Below, piece after piece: positions 27,360 through 35,419 of a stretch of DNA of 47,164 nt. Position numbers and translations under genes: made by a program. The DNA comes from Tenericutes bacterium RIFOXYA12_FULL_35_10. GTDB taxonomy: Bacteria; Bacillota_I; Bacilli_A; Acholeplasmatales; Acholeplasmataceae. The DNA is taken from contig MIDA01000048.1 of NCBI GenBank assembly GCA_001830045.1, positions 1-47,164 of the forward strand, read 5' to 3'. How positions within the stretch are numbered: position 1 is the stretch's first letter; the number at the start of each line of letters is the position of its first letter. Below the pieces are notes generated by a model, which was not told the DNA's origin, ran no database searches, and saw nothing but the letters and a program-made list of their open reading frames with translations.

Positions 27360-27545
27360 AATCGACATGATGGTGCTGATGAAGCCTAACAGGGAATCAA
27401 GTGATAATCTTGAGCTGTCCCAGCAACCGTGATACGGACGAAATGCGAATGACCACTGCTAAAGCGGGAAGGTGCAGAGTAGGATGATGTTAAGCCGGGA
27501 GACCTACCACATATGTCAAAGCGAGTCATCTTCTGGGGTTGAGAA
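27360..27545 (+). ncRNA. Cobalamin riboswitch
   Basis: The conserved B12 box GCCGGGAGACCTACCAC is at 27494-27510. Upstream elements of the class are present in order: GGTGCTGATGAAGCC, GGGAATC, GAGCTGTCCCAGCAACCGTGA with the core, and GCGGGAAGG. The RNA precedes three genes that look like cobalamin uptake. A downstream TGGGGT (27534-27539) is complementary to ACCCCA (27577-27582) inside the terminator, giving a likely antiterminator, so B12 binding should reduce expression. Confidence 0.95.
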
Positions 27546-27572
27546 GGACAAAAATCCTCTTTTTGTCTATTT

Positions 27573-27597
27573 CCATACCCCAAAGGTATGGTTTTTT
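27573..27597 (+). terminator. Riboswitch-controlled terminator
   Basis: CCATACC (27573-27579) and GGTATGG (27585-27591) form a 7-bp stem followed by six T, upstream of the lipoprotein gene. A second hairpin, GACAAAAA with TTTTTGTC, lies just before it (27547-27567). Confidence 0.88.
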
Positions 27598-27619
27598 ATT
27601 TGAGAAAAGGAGAATTTAC

Positions 27620-28813
27620 ATGAAAAGATTAGGTTTTGTTGTCTTATTTTTCTTAAGTATCGTGCTTCTTGCTGGTTGTCAGGAAGCAACTCCAACAGGC
27701 GATACGTTTTTAGTTGAAGTGAAAGGTATTTCAGGTGAAGTTTTACTGAGTGAAGATGTGGTTTATCCAGAAAACACCGAACTTAGTTTACTTGAAATCA
27801 TTGATGAAGCTATTGATTTAGATTATGAGTTAAGTCAATATGGTGCATTTATTAAAGGTGTTGGTGGGAATTACCCCAAAGAATATGGGATCACCTTTAA
27901 CTATTGGTGGGGCCTCTATGTGAATAACGAAATGAGTATGACGGGTCTTGATCAAATCACTTATGAAGAGGACATGGTGATTGAATTTAGAGAGTCAACG
28001 ATGTTATCCGCATTCGACTTAGAAATGAACGCATATATTGATACATTTTTAGAAAATTTAACAGATGATTATTTAAATGAAACTGTGATGAGCCAACATG
28101 TGCTTGCAGCAATTAAACAGCTCGGATTTTATGGTTATGACATTCCAGATTTAACAGCAATAACCTACCCAACATTTGATGATTCAACGATTGGTAATGC
28201 ATTTAAATCAGCTTTAGTGATGCATGCTAAAGATCAAACACCAAGTGTATCATTTTTAAACACATTTTTAGGATTCCAAGTGACAAATCCATATGATGCA
28301 GTGACTTATTTAAATGCATTTGATGTGCTATATAAAACGATTGAACACGAGAGAAGAGATGCTGTTGTTTCTTATCTCTTAACAGAAGAACCAAGTTTTA
28401 TGGATGCAGATTATGCTGCCATGGCATTAACAGCTGTATCTTCTGTAAGAGAAAGTGAAAATGGAACTCAAATTATTAATGCAATGGTTACTTATATTAA
28501 AGACAGCATGAGTAAAGATGGCGTCGTTTCTTGGGGAAATGCAAACGCATCTTCAACAGCTGCAGTTATCTTAGGACTTTTAGCCATTGGAGAAGATCCT
28601 CGTAGTGAAGCATACACAGTAGATGGTGTTGATTTGATGGAAGCATTAATGCTTTATCAAGGAGATGCAGGATTTAAATATTTACAAGCAGATACAAATG
28701 ATGATCTCGCATTCTCAACACCTCAAGCATTTGCAGCACTTGTCGCTTATAAAATTGTTAGAGATCAACTGGCTTATTCAACCCACCAACTCAATTTATG
28801 GGTGATTGAATAA
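27620..28813 (+). CDS. Transcobalamin-like lipoprotein (DUF4430 + alpha/alpha-toroid)
   Basis: This 397-residue protein is exported and lipid-anchored: a hydrophobic signal ends in the lipobox LLAGC (Cys21). Residues about 30-135 form a DUF4430 domain, related to the C-terminal beta domain of transcobalamin and intrinsic factor, with FNYWWGLYVNN. Residues about 140-390 look like an alpha/alpha toroid: the late SSTAAVILGLLAIGEDPR, LMEALMLYQG and GFKYLQ segments resemble the other half of those proteins. The domain order is reversed relative to the animal proteins. With a cobalamin riboswitch upstream and an ECF S component downstream, it is inferred to capture cobalamin at the cell surface. 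The start at 27620 has AAAGGAG upstream; the longer frame crosses the terminator. Confidence 0.82.
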   Translation: MKRLGFVVLFFLSIVLLAGCQEATPTGDTFLVEVKGISGEVLLSEDVVYPENTELSLLEIIDEAIDLDYELSQYGAFIKGVGGNYPKEYGITFNYWWGLYVNNEMSMTGLDQITYEEDMVIEFRESTMLSAFDLEMNAYIDTFLENLTDDYLNETVMSQHVLAAIKQLGFYGYDIPDLTAITYPTFDDSTIGNAFKSALVMHAKDQTPSVSFLNTFLGFQVTNPYDAVTYLNAFDVLYKTIEHERRDAVVSYLLTEEPSFMDADYAAMALTAVSSVRESENGTQIINAMVTYIKDSMSKDGVVSWGNANASSTAAVILGLLAIGEDPRSEAYTVDGVDLMEALMLYQGDAGFKYLQADTNDDLAFSTPQAFAALVAYKIVRDQLAYSTHQLNLWVIE

Positions 28814-28832
28814 AGATAAAGGATGTGATGGC

Positions 28833-29300
28833 ATGAAACCTATACAATTAAAGATATTGATTTCAGCCATCGTTATCATCGTTGGTGTGGTTTTAATCAG
28901 ACTCTTTCTTTTTGAAAATCGCGCTGACCAAAGTGGAACTATCTATCTTACAATCACTGGAGAAAATGAAGAAATCGTATATGAAGGTGAATTGGAATTT
29001 ATCGAAGGTGATTCATTCTATGATGTTCTTGATAGACATTTTGAACTCACCTGTGCAACTGCTACCTATCAACCAGATGAAGGATGTAACTATACATTTA
29101 ACAGTATTCTTTATCAAGGTAAAGTGATTTTAGGTATTAAGAATGATGACTTTGAACTTATGACAAACTGGTCTGATACCTTTTTATCCTTTTATTATAT
29201 GGAAAATGGCGAAAAAAAATTAGCCACCGTTGGACCAAGTCGATTAGCGTTTGAAGATCAAGATGAAATTTTAATACACTATGAAAATGCGTGGGAGTGA
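28833..29300 (+). CDS. Membrane-anchored DUF4430 protein, predicted cobalamin-binding
   Basis: This 155-residue protein has one N-terminal hydrophobic anchor (about residues 7-27) and an external DUF4430-like domain (YEGELEFIEGDSFYDVLDRHF and, later, NDDFELMTNWSDTFLSFYYMENG). Two cysteines (in LTCAT and EGCNY) could form a disulfide or metal site. It lies 19 bases after the lipoprotein gene and is inferred to pass cobalamin from the lipoprotein to the membrane transporter. The start at 28833 has AAAGGA 9 bases upstream. Its TGA stop is in frame with, and two codons before, the TTG start of the ECF gene. Confidence 0.75.
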   Translation: MKPIQLKILISAIVIIVGVVLIRLFLFENRADQSGTIYLTITGENEEIVYEGELEFIEGDSFYDVLDRHFELTCATATYQPDEGCNYTFNSILYQGKVILGIKNDDFELMTNWSDTFLSFYYMENGEKKLATVGPSRLAFEDQDEILIHYENAWE

Positions 29301-29306
29301 TTTCGT

Positions 29307-29855
29307 TTGAGCATAACACAGAAAGCAATTAAAGATGTTGCACTGATTGCCATTTGTTCGGCAATTCTTTTCGTGCAACAACTTGCACTTTCTGTGCTTC
29401 CTAACATTCAGTTTTCGACGTTGCTTGTTGTTTTATATGCGAAAGTGTTAGGGTTTAGAAGAACATCACTTATTATTACAATTCATGTAATTACCTATAA
29501 TGTTTTATCACCTTTCGGATCAGTTATTCCAACATATTTACCCTTCATGTATGCAGCTTGGATGCTTATTCCCATTTTTCTTTCAACTGTATTTAAAAAG
29601 GTTGATTCTGCATTTGGACTTGCTGTCATTGGTTTTTTCTTTGGATTTGTTTACGGATGGATGTTTATTCCCGCGGCGGTCTTTTTAACAGATGCACCAT
29701 TTCTTGCGTACTTAGTGATGGATATACCCTTTGAAATCATGATGGCATTATCAAACTTCATTACGATTTATTGGTTATTTGAGCCACTGAAAAAAGTTTT
29801 AAGTGAACAATTAGCACGTTACGAACATAAACAAAAAAATGGCGATTCAATTTAG
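29307..29855 (+). CDS. ECF transporter S component, predicted cobalamin-specific
   Basis: This 182-residue protein has five to six membrane helices and the general look of an ECF substrate-binding S component, including a conserved early LAIICSAI-like helix (ALIAICSAILF) and a PFEIMMALSNF segment. S components bind vitamins and use a shared energising module (EcfA, EcfA', EcfT) encoded elsewhere. Placement in a cobalamin-riboswitch operon behind two DUF4430 proteins makes cobalamin the likely substrate. Translation appears to start at a TTG with GGGAG 9 bases upstream, partly inside the end of the previous gene. Confidence 0.8.
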   Translation: MSITQKAIKDVALIAICSAILFVQQLALSVLPNIQFSTLLVVLYAKVLGFRRTSLIITIHVITYNVLSPFGSVIPTYLPFMYAAWMLIPIFLSTVFKKVDSAFGLAVIGFFFGFVYGWMFIPAAVFLTDAPFLAYLVMDIPFEIMMALSNFITIYWLFEPLKKVLSEQLARYEHKQKNGDSI

Positions 29856-29866
29856 AATCGCCATTT
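29837..29866. terminator. Bidirectional terminator
   Basis: A 12-bp perfect stem (AAATGGCGATTC with GAATCGCCATTT) encloses a 6-nt loop holding the start of the ECF gene's stop codon, with A/T-rich flanks on both sides. It serves the cobalamin operon and the convergent small membrane gene. Confidence 0.88.
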
Positions 29867-29875
29867 CATTTTTAA

Positions 29876-30103
29876 TTATGCTAACCAAACGAGTTTCTTG
29901 TAAAGGATTAATGAGATTGTATCAACAATCATAAAGAAGAAACCAAATGGGAAAACCAAGATACCAATAATGATTAATACGACATTATTTGTATCGATAC
30001 CTTTGACAATACGGTAAATACCCCAATACACACCCCATAATAGTGCAAGAAGAATCTTAATGATTAATGGTAAATCATCACTAAACTTGATAAAACTTTT
30101 CAT
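29876..30103 (-). CDS. Small two-helix membrane protein of unknown function
   Basis: This 75-residue protein has two hydrophobic segments (about residues 13-33 and 40-68) joined by a short polar loop with KGIDTNN. I do not recognise a named family; it is somewhat like small Pmp3/YqaE-type proteins but lacks their clear motif. It has a strong AGGAGG ribosome site, its own promoter and a terminator, so it is a genuine monocistronic gene. Confidence 0.7.
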   Translation of the reverse strand: MKSFIKFSDDLPLIIKILLALLWGVYWGIYRIVKGIDTNNVVLIIIGILVFPFGFFFMIVDTISLILYKKLVWLA

Positions 30104-30135
30104 TCGTTTATTCCTCCTATGTTCTTTATAACACT

Positions 30136-30164
30136 AGTATAGTCCTATTTTCTTAATTTGTAAA
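30136..30164 (-). promoter_or_regulatory. Promoter of the small membrane protein gene
   Basis: On the minus strand TTTACA (30159-30164), 17 spacer bases and TATACT (30136-30141) lie 33 bases upstream of the ATG at 30103. Confidence 0.75.
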
Positions 30165-30226
30165 TTGTTTAAACTGAAGATGAACAATCATCATTCACTT
30201 ACTTTCAGTAAAAGTTCGAAAAGTGA

Positions 30227-30256
30227 TTGACAGCGCTTTCATCGTTCGATTATAAT
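30227..30256 (+). promoter_or_regulatory. Lysine operon promoter with embedded cre site
   Basis: TTGACA (30227-30232), an 18-base spacer and TATAAT (30251-30256) form a consensus-hexamer promoter. The 14-mer TGACAGCGCTTTCA (30228-30241) matches the CcpA cre consensus TGWNANCGNTNWCA at every fixed position and overlaps the -35. CcpA binding here would block RNA polymerase, giving catabolite repression of lysine fermentation. Confidence 0.85.
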
Positions 30257-30262
30257 GAATAT

Positions 30263-30436
30263 AGATACGATACAGAGGTGCGATCTATTGTGTATGCCAT
30301 CAAATAAAGGAAGGGATATCCGCTTGATGGTTGAAGGAGTATGTCGCCGAAAGCTTAATGTGCATCCCCACATTAACCTTGATGATTGAGGAAACACCTC
30401 CTTCATTGCCATTTTAAACATAAATGGAGAGCTGTC
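30263..30436 (+). ncRNA. Lysine riboswitch (L box)
   Basis: The conserved L-box words occur in order: AGAGGTGCG (30274-30282), GGAAGGG (30309-30315), GTCGCCGAAAGC (30343-30354) and TGGAGAGC (30425-30432). Stems are visible: GCCATCAA/TTGATGG, TTAATGTG/CACATTAA, GAGG/CCTC and CCATTT/AAATGG (30409-30414 with 30422-30427). The weak closing stem would pair ACAG (30272-30275) with CTGT (30432-30435). It precedes lysine-degradation genes, and its 3' strand is shared with the terminator that follows. Confidence 0.88.
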
Positions 30437-30461
30437 CTTGACAGTGCTCCTATTTTTTTTT
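30426..30461 (+). terminator. Riboswitch-controlled terminator overlapping the aptamer
   Basis: GGAGAGCTGTC (30426-30436) pairs with GACAGTGCTCC (30440-30450), 11 positions with one mismatch and one wobble, followed by TA and nine T. Its 5' arm contains the conserved GGAG of the lysine aptamer and the 3' strand of the closing stem, so the aptamer fold and terminator are mutually exclusive. Confidence 0.85.
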
Positions 30462-30478
30462 GAAAAGAGGTTAGATGA

Positions 30479-30898
30479 ATGATTAAAAAATTTAAGATTG
30501 GTGACCAAAAAAGTTATGAACGCGTGATTACACAAGAAGAAGTTACGCAATTTGCAGCGATTACGGGTGATTTTAATTTAGCGCATTATGATGAAGATTT
30601 TTGTAAACGAACGATCTTTAAAAAGCCGATTGTTCACGGTATGTTTGTCGGATCTTTGTTTTCTAAAGTGTTTGGTATGGAATATCCAGGTGGAGGTATG
30701 ATTTATTGTACACAGAATTTAAAGTTTTTAAAACCTGTTTATCCCGACACAATGCTTAAAATTGTGATTACAGTGAAAGAGATTATTTTAGAGAAAAATC
30801 GCGTGATATTTACGACGGAAGTCTTTAACGATCTAGGTGAATGTGCAGTAACCGGTGAAGCCATGATGATGCCACGAAAAGAAAGCGACTGCTTATAG
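30479..30898 (+). CDS. MaoC-like (R)-specific enoyl-CoA hydratase
   Basis: This 139-residue hotdog-fold protein is of the PhaJ/MaoC type, which hydrates crotonyl-CoA to (R)-3-hydroxybutyryl-CoA. The catalytic dyad Asp31 and His36 is present in [10 protein letters not shown], at the same positions as in the Aeromonas enzyme. The following KKPIVHGMF segment is also typical. It is the first gene after the lysine riboswitch, with an AGAGG ribosome site 8 bases before the ATG. Because the lysine pathway makes crotonyl-CoA, it may divert some to 3-hydroxybutyryl-CoA; this role is inferred. Confidence 0.85.
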   Translation: MIKKFKIGDQKSYERVITQEEVTQFAAITGDFNLAHYDEDFCKRTIFKKPIVHGMFVGSLFSKVFGMEYPGGGMIYCTQNLKFLKPVYPDTMLKIVITVKEIILEKNRVIFTTEVFNDLGECAVTGEAMMMPRKESDCL

Positions 30899-30917
30899 CA
30901 TTAAAGGAGAAGAAAAT

Positions 30918-31310
30918 ATGATGAAAGTTACACATAAATTAAGATTATCTGAACATGATGCACATTATGGTGGTCATTTGGTTGATGGAGCAAGAGTTTT
31001 AGGTTTATTTGGTGATGTTGCGACTGAAATACTAATCAGACATGATGGTGATGAAGGTCTATTTAGAGCGTATGAAAAAGTTGATTTTTTAGCACCACTT
31101 TATGCAGGTGATTTTATTGAGGTTGAAGCAGAATTGATTTCAGTTGGAAAATCATCAAGAAAAATGCATTTCAAATGTTTTAAGATTATTACTGCAAGAC
31201 CAGATATCTCAGCATCAGCAGCGGATTTACTTGCTGAAAAGATTTTAGTCACTGAAGCGATTGGAACGTGCGTAGTTTTAGTTGATAAGATGAGAGGTCA
31301 TCATGAATAA
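30918..31310 (+). CDS. kal: 3-aminobutyryl-CoA ammonia-lyase
   Basis: This 130-residue hotdog-fold enzyme removes ammonia from L-3-aminobutyryl-CoA to give crotonyl-CoA, a late step of lysine fermentation. Signature segments are [26 protein letters not shown] and [13 protein letters not shown]. It overlaps kce by 8 bases. The ribosome site AAAGGAG precedes two adjacent ATG codons, and I use the first. Context within a full kam operon makes the call firm. Confidence 0.93.
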   Translation: MMKVTHKLRLSEHDAHYGGHLVDGARVLGLFGDVATEILIRHDGDEGLFRAYEKVDFLAPLYAGDFIEVEAELISVGKSSRKMHFKCFKIITARPDISASAADLLAEKILVTEAIGTCVVLVDKMRGHHE

Positions 31311-32127
31311 ACTGATCATTACATGCGCGATTTCTGGTGCAGAAGTGACCAAAAAAGATAATCCATATGTTCCATATACGATTCAAGAGATGGCAGAGGA
31401 AGCTTATCAGGCTTATAATGCAGGTGCAGCGATCATCCATCTACATGTAAGACATGATGATGGAAGACCAACACAAAGCAAATTACGCTATGAAAAAGCG
31501 ATTAAAGCGATTAAAAAGCGTTGTCCAGATGTCATTATTCAACCATCAACGGGTGGTGCTGTTGGGATGTCTCGTGATGAAAGACTAAAACCAACACTTT
31601 TGTCACCTGAAATGTGCACACTTGATTGTGGGACACTCAATTTTGGTGGTGATGATATCTTCGTCAATACTGAAAACGATATTAAGTATTTCGCACATCG
31701 CATTTATGAAAAGAGTATATTTCCTGAACTAGAGTGTTTTGAAAAAGGGCACATCGATTTAGTTTTAAGGCTTCATAAGAAAGGTTTTATAAAGACCCCC
31801 ATGCATTTCTCCTTTGTCTTAGGTGTTAATGGTGGAATGACAGGCGAAGAAAGAGATTTTCATTTTATGCGAGAAAGTATTCCTATGGATGCGACCTACA
31901 GTGTTGCAGGTATAGGGAAATATGAATTTTCTCTTGCAGAACTTTCTATCAAATATGGTGGTCACGTTCGCGTAGGATTAGAAGATAATTTATATCTTGA
32001 AAAAGGTGTTTTAGCAAAAGGTAATCAAGAACTGGTTGAAAAAGTTGTACAGATTGCAAAATCATATGGCAGAGAAATTGCTACACCTGATGAAGCGAGA
32101 CAAATCTTAGGATTAAGGAGAATATGA
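31303..32127 (+). CDS. kce: 3-keto-5-aminohexanoate cleavage enzyme
   Basis: This 274-residue zinc enzyme of the BKACE (DUF849) family reacts 3-keto-5-aminohexanoate with acetyl-CoA to give acetoacetate and 3-aminobutyryl-CoA. The metal-binding HxH is in [14 protein letters not shown], followed by [22 protein letters not shown] and HVRVGLEDN. The order kal-kce-kdd-kamA is that of lysine operons in Fusobacterium and related anaerobes. Its stop overlaps the kdd start by 4 bases (ATGA). Confidence 0.94.
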   Translation: MNKLIITCAISGAEVTKKDNPYVPYTIQEMAEEAYQAYNAGAAIIHLHVRHDDGRPTQSKLRYEKAIKAIKKRCPDVIIQPSTGGAVGMSRDERLKPTLLSPEMCTLDCGTLNFGGDDIFVNTENDIKYFAHRIYEKSIFPELECFEKGHIDLVLRLHKKGFIKTPMHFSFVLGVNGGMTGEERDFHFMRESIPMDATYSVAGIGKYEFSLAELSIKYGGHVRVGLEDNLYLEKGVLAKGNQELVEKVVQIAKSYGREIATPDEARQILGLRRI

Positions 32128-33161
32128 AGATGGCAGAATCACGTTTTGGTACACATCGCGTCATTGAACCTAAAGGAAGTTTACCGCAAGCTGCATTTTG
32201 TATTGATGCAACTCCAGTTTGTGGGGATACAGAGATTTTGATCGATGTCGATGTATTAAATATTGACAGTGCATCCTTTCATCAACTTAAAGAAGCTTGT
32301 AATCATGATGTTGATAAAATGAAACAGATGATTAAAGATATCGTTAAAGCACAGGGAAAAATGCAAAATCCAGTGACTAAAAGTGGGGGGATGCTCATTG
32401 GTACAGTAAGACAAGTGGGAAAACTTCACCATGATCAACATCTTCAAAAAGGGATGAAGATTGCTACATTGGTCTCTTTATCTTTAACACCGCTTTATAT
32501 TGAAGATATTCATGAGATTAACTTAACTAATGAACAGGTAAGTATCACTGGACAAGCTATTCTTTTCGATTCAGGAATCTATGCAGTGATACCTGATGAT
32601 ATGGATGAAAAACTTGTTTTAGCAGCACTTGATGTGTGCGGTGCACCTGCACAAGTGAAAAAACTTACAAAGTCAGGACAAACCGTGTTTATCATAGGTG
32701 CAGCAGGTAAATCAGGACTACTTTGTAGTTATGTCGCTAAAAAACAAGTGGGCAAAAAAGGTAAAGTCATCGGTTTAGTGAATGAAGAATCTCAAGTTAA
32801 ACTCTTAAAAGAGTTAGGCTATGTGGATGAGATCATTATGGAAAACGCACTAAACAGTGTTTCAGTTTATGAGCACATGATTAACATCACTGATGGTAAA
32901 TTGGCAGATTTAACCATCAATGTTGTTAATGTTCCTTCAACAGAAATGACATCGATTCTAGCAACCAAAGATGAAGGGATTGTTTATTTCTTTAGTATGG
33001 CAACATCATTTACAAAAGCAGCTTTAGGAGCTGAAGGCGTTGGAAAAGATGTCACCATGATGATTGGTAATGGATATACCAAAGATCATGCTGAAATCAC
33101 CTTAAATTTATTTAGAGAAAATAAACAACTCTACGATTTATTCATGAAGAAATACGCATAG
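32124..33161 (+). CDS. kdd: L-erythro-3,5-diaminohexanoate dehydrogenase
   Basis: This 345-residue NAD(P)-dependent enzyme oxidatively deaminates 3,5-diaminohexanoate to 3-keto-5-aminohexanoate. The N-terminus FGTHRVIEPKGSLPQAA is characteristic. An alcohol-dehydrogenase-like Rossmann segment VFIIGAAGKSGLLCSYVA lies in the middle. The N-terminal catalytic domain contains ATPVCGDTEILIDVDVLNID. It is coupled to kce by a 4-base overlap and followed by kamA after 10 bases. Confidence 0.94.
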   Translation: MKMAESRFGTHRVIEPKGSLPQAAFCIDATPVCGDTEILIDVDVLNIDSASFHQLKEACNHDVDKMKQMIKDIVKAQGKMQNPVTKSGGMLIGTVRQVGKLHHDQHLQKGMKIATLVSLSLTPLYIEDIHEINLTNEQVSITGQAILFDSGIYAVIPDDMDEKLVLAALDVCGAPAQVKKLTKSGQTVFIIGAAGKSGLLCSYVAKKQVGKKGKVIGLVNEESQVKLLKELGYVDEIIMENALNSVSVYEHMINITDGKLADLTINVVNVPSTEMTSILATKDEGIVYFFSMATSFTKAALGAEGVGKDVTMMIGNGYTKDHAEITLNLFRENKQLYDLFMKKYA

Positions 33162-33171
33162 GGAGAGACGT

Positions 33172-34437
33172 ATGAAATTAAATTTAAACGAAAGTTATTT
33201 AGCACGAAAAAAAGCTTATTTTGGACACGTCAGTGAAGAAGAATGGAATGACTGGAAATGGCAGACAGCACATCGCATTCGTAACGCTGAAGAGTTAAAA
33301 AAATATGTTCCATTAACTAAGGATGAAGAAGATACGATTCATCGTATTTTAGGCCATTTAAGAATGGCGATTACACCTTATTATTTAACTCTAATTGACC
33401 CTGAAGATCCAAGTTGTCCGATCAGACAACAAGCTGTTCCTTTTAGCGGTGAACTAATTCAAGGAAAAAATGATTTACTTGATCCACTCCATGAAGACCA
33501 TGATTCACCCGTACCTGGATTAACACATCGTTATCCTGATCGCGTTTTATTTTTGATTACAGATATGTGTTCGATGTATTGTCGTCATTGTACAAGAAGA
33601 CGATTTGCTGGTCAAAAAGATGGTGAAATGAAGTTAGAAAATATTGATCGAGCAATCAACTACATTAAAGAACACGAAGAAGTCAATGACGTTTTACTTT
33701 CTGGTGGGGATGCGTTTATGGTAAGTGATGAACGCATTGAATATATTTTAAAAAAATTAAGAGAAATCGATCACGTGCAAGTGATTCGTTTTGGTACAAG
33801 AACACCCGTTGTTATGCCACAAAGAGTTACTGATAAGTTAGTCGATATGCTTAAAAAGTACCATCCTATTTGGGTTAATGTTCATTTTAATCACCCGAAT
33901 GAGATCACACCCGAATCTAAAGCAGCAATTGATAAGTTAGTCAATGCGGGCATTCCTGTAGGTAATCAATCAGTTTTACTCAAAGGGGTTAATGATTGTG
34001 TGCATATTATGAGAAAACTGGTTAAAGGATTAATAGCTATCCGAGTAAGACCATATTACATCTATCAATGTGATTTATCCTTTGGTATTGAACATTTTAG
34101 AACAAGTGTCTCTAAAGGTATTGAAATTATTGAAGGTTTAAGAGGACACATTTCAGGTTTAGCAATTCCAACGTTTGTTGTTGATGGACCTAATGGCGGT
34201 GGAAAGATTCCTGTGATGCCAAACTATGTGATCTCACAAGCACCTGGTAAAGTTGTACTTAGAAACTATGAAGGTGTGATGACCACGTACAGTGAACCAG
34301 ACACTTATATTTCAGAATGTCAATGTGAGGATTGTAAAAAAGAAAAGCTCGATGGAATTAGTGGCATGTTACAGGGTAACCGTATTTCAATGGAACCTGA
34401 GTTTTTAAAACGTAAAGATCGGATGAAACATGATTAA
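33172..34437 (+). CDS. kamA: L-lysine 2,3-aminomutase
   Basis: This 421-residue radical-SAM and PLP enzyme converts L-lysine to L-beta-lysine, the first step of lysine fermentation. The radical-SAM cysteines are Cys133, Cys137 and Cys140 in DMCSMYCRHCTRR. Substrate and PLP elements include LLSGGDAFM, the GTRTPV motif and YIYQCDLSFG. The C-terminal CQCEDC motif is the usual zinc-binding tail. Length matches clostridial KamA (416). It overlaps kamB by 8 bases. Confidence 0.97.
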   Translation: MKLNLNESYLARKKAYFGHVSEEEWNDWKWQTAHRIRNAEELKKYVPLTKDEEDTIHRILGHLRMAITPYYLTLIDPEDPSCPIRQQAVPFSGELIQGKNDLLDPLHEDHDSPVPGLTHRYPDRVLFLITDMCSMYCRHCTRRRFAGQKDGEMKLENIDRAINYIKEHEEVNDVLLSGGDAFMVSDERIEYILKKLREIDHVQVIRFGTRTPVVMPQRVTDKLVDMLKKYHPIWVNVHFNHPNEITPESKAAIDKLVNAGIPVGNQSVLLKGVNDCVHIMRKLVKGLIAIRVRPYYIYQCDLSFGIEHFRTSVSKGIEIIEGLRGHISGLAIPTFVVDGPNGGGKIPVMPNYVISQAPGKVVLRNYEGVMTTYSEPDTYISECQCEDCKKEKLDGISGMLQGNRISMEPEFLKRKDRMKHD

Positions 34438-35419
34438 CCTTTTAGGTCACTGCAAGACAATAGGTATTGTTGGTCTTGCAAAAAATACGGGTAAAACAAC
34501 AACACTCAACTATTTGATTCAAAACTATCAACACCAGATTCTTGGCTTAACTTCGATCGGTTTAGATGGAGAAGAAATCGATCAAGTTAACTTTCTTCCT
34601 AAACCTCGAATTAAGGTTTTTCCTGGAATGGTGGTTGCAACTTCAGCTGAGTGTTTAAATCAAACAGACGTTTCTTTTCAAGTGATTAAAGAGACATCTT
34701 TTCAAACTGCATTGGGTAAAGTCTTTATGGTAAAGGCTTTAACAGAAGGTTTTATCATGCTAGCAGGACCAACAACCAATAAAGAACTCAACCAGTTGAT
34801 TGAGATGATGAAACTCTATACAGATATGATCTTTGTCGATGGAGCATTATCTAGAATGACATTTTCTGCAATCTCTGAACTTGATGGTATCGTGTTAGCA
34901 ACAGGTGCAGCTTTCTCAGAAGAAATGTCAGAAACCATCATGAAGACAGAGCATGTCATCAAAACGTTTAGTTATGATCTTACGCAAAGAGATATCAATG
35001 ATAAATTCTCGTTTTTTGCAGAATGCGATCATGAATCTTATCCGTTGGCCCATAAAAAATATGAGGAGATAAAAGGTATATTGCATCAGATAAAAGATAG
35101 GGTAAAGTGGGTATACATTAAAGGTGCAATCACTGAAAAGATGATTCAAATGTTCATCGATCTTAGAATTAATCATTTTGAACTTGTTATTGACGATCCA
35201 GCAAAACTTTTATTTCATCATCACTATGCAGATGTATTTGATAAACTCCATATACATGTAACTGTAAGAAAGAAATGTCCTCTTGTCTTGATCACGGTAA
35301 ATCCGTATCGACCTGTAGGAACATCCTATGATCCTTTTGTATTTGAAAAAATGATTAAAGCATTAACCGATATCAATGTCATCAATGTGAAGCGCGTGGA
35401 GGTAAACAATGGAAAATAA
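34430..35419 (+). CDS. kamB: KamB, predicted lysine 5,6-aminomutase reactivase subunit
   Basis: This 329-residue protein occupies the kamB position between kamA and kamD. It has a P-loop near its N-terminus (VGLAKNTGKTTT) and a Walker-B-like MIFVDGAL. In known kam operons KamB acts with an ATPase, KamC, to renew the damaged B12 cofactor of lysine 5,6-aminomutase. Here no kamC follows; kamD starts directly with an 11-base overlap. The family assignment rests on position and P-loop rather than on long motifs, so confidence is moderate. Confidence 0.8.
   Translation: MINLLGHCKTIGIVGLAKNTGKTTTLNYLIQNYQHQILGLTSIGLDGEEIDQVNFLPKPRIKVFPGMVVATSAECLNQTDVSFQVIKETSFQTALGKVFMVKALTEGFIMLAGPTTNKELNQLIEMMKLYTDMIFVDGALSRMTFSAISELDGIVLATGAAFSEEMSETIMKTEHVIKTFSYDLTQRDINDKFSFFAECDHESYPLAHKKYEEIKGILHQIKDRVKWVYIKGAITEKMIQMFIDLRINHFELVIDDPAKLLFHHHYADVFDKLHIHVTVRKKCPLVLITVNPYRPVGTSYDPFVFEKMIKALTDINVINVKRVEVNNGK

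Noticed and set aside
30104-30478. A hidden small gene in the 375-base gap before the MaoC gene
   Set aside because: The gap is fully explained by two promoters, a cre site, the lysine riboswitch and its terminator.
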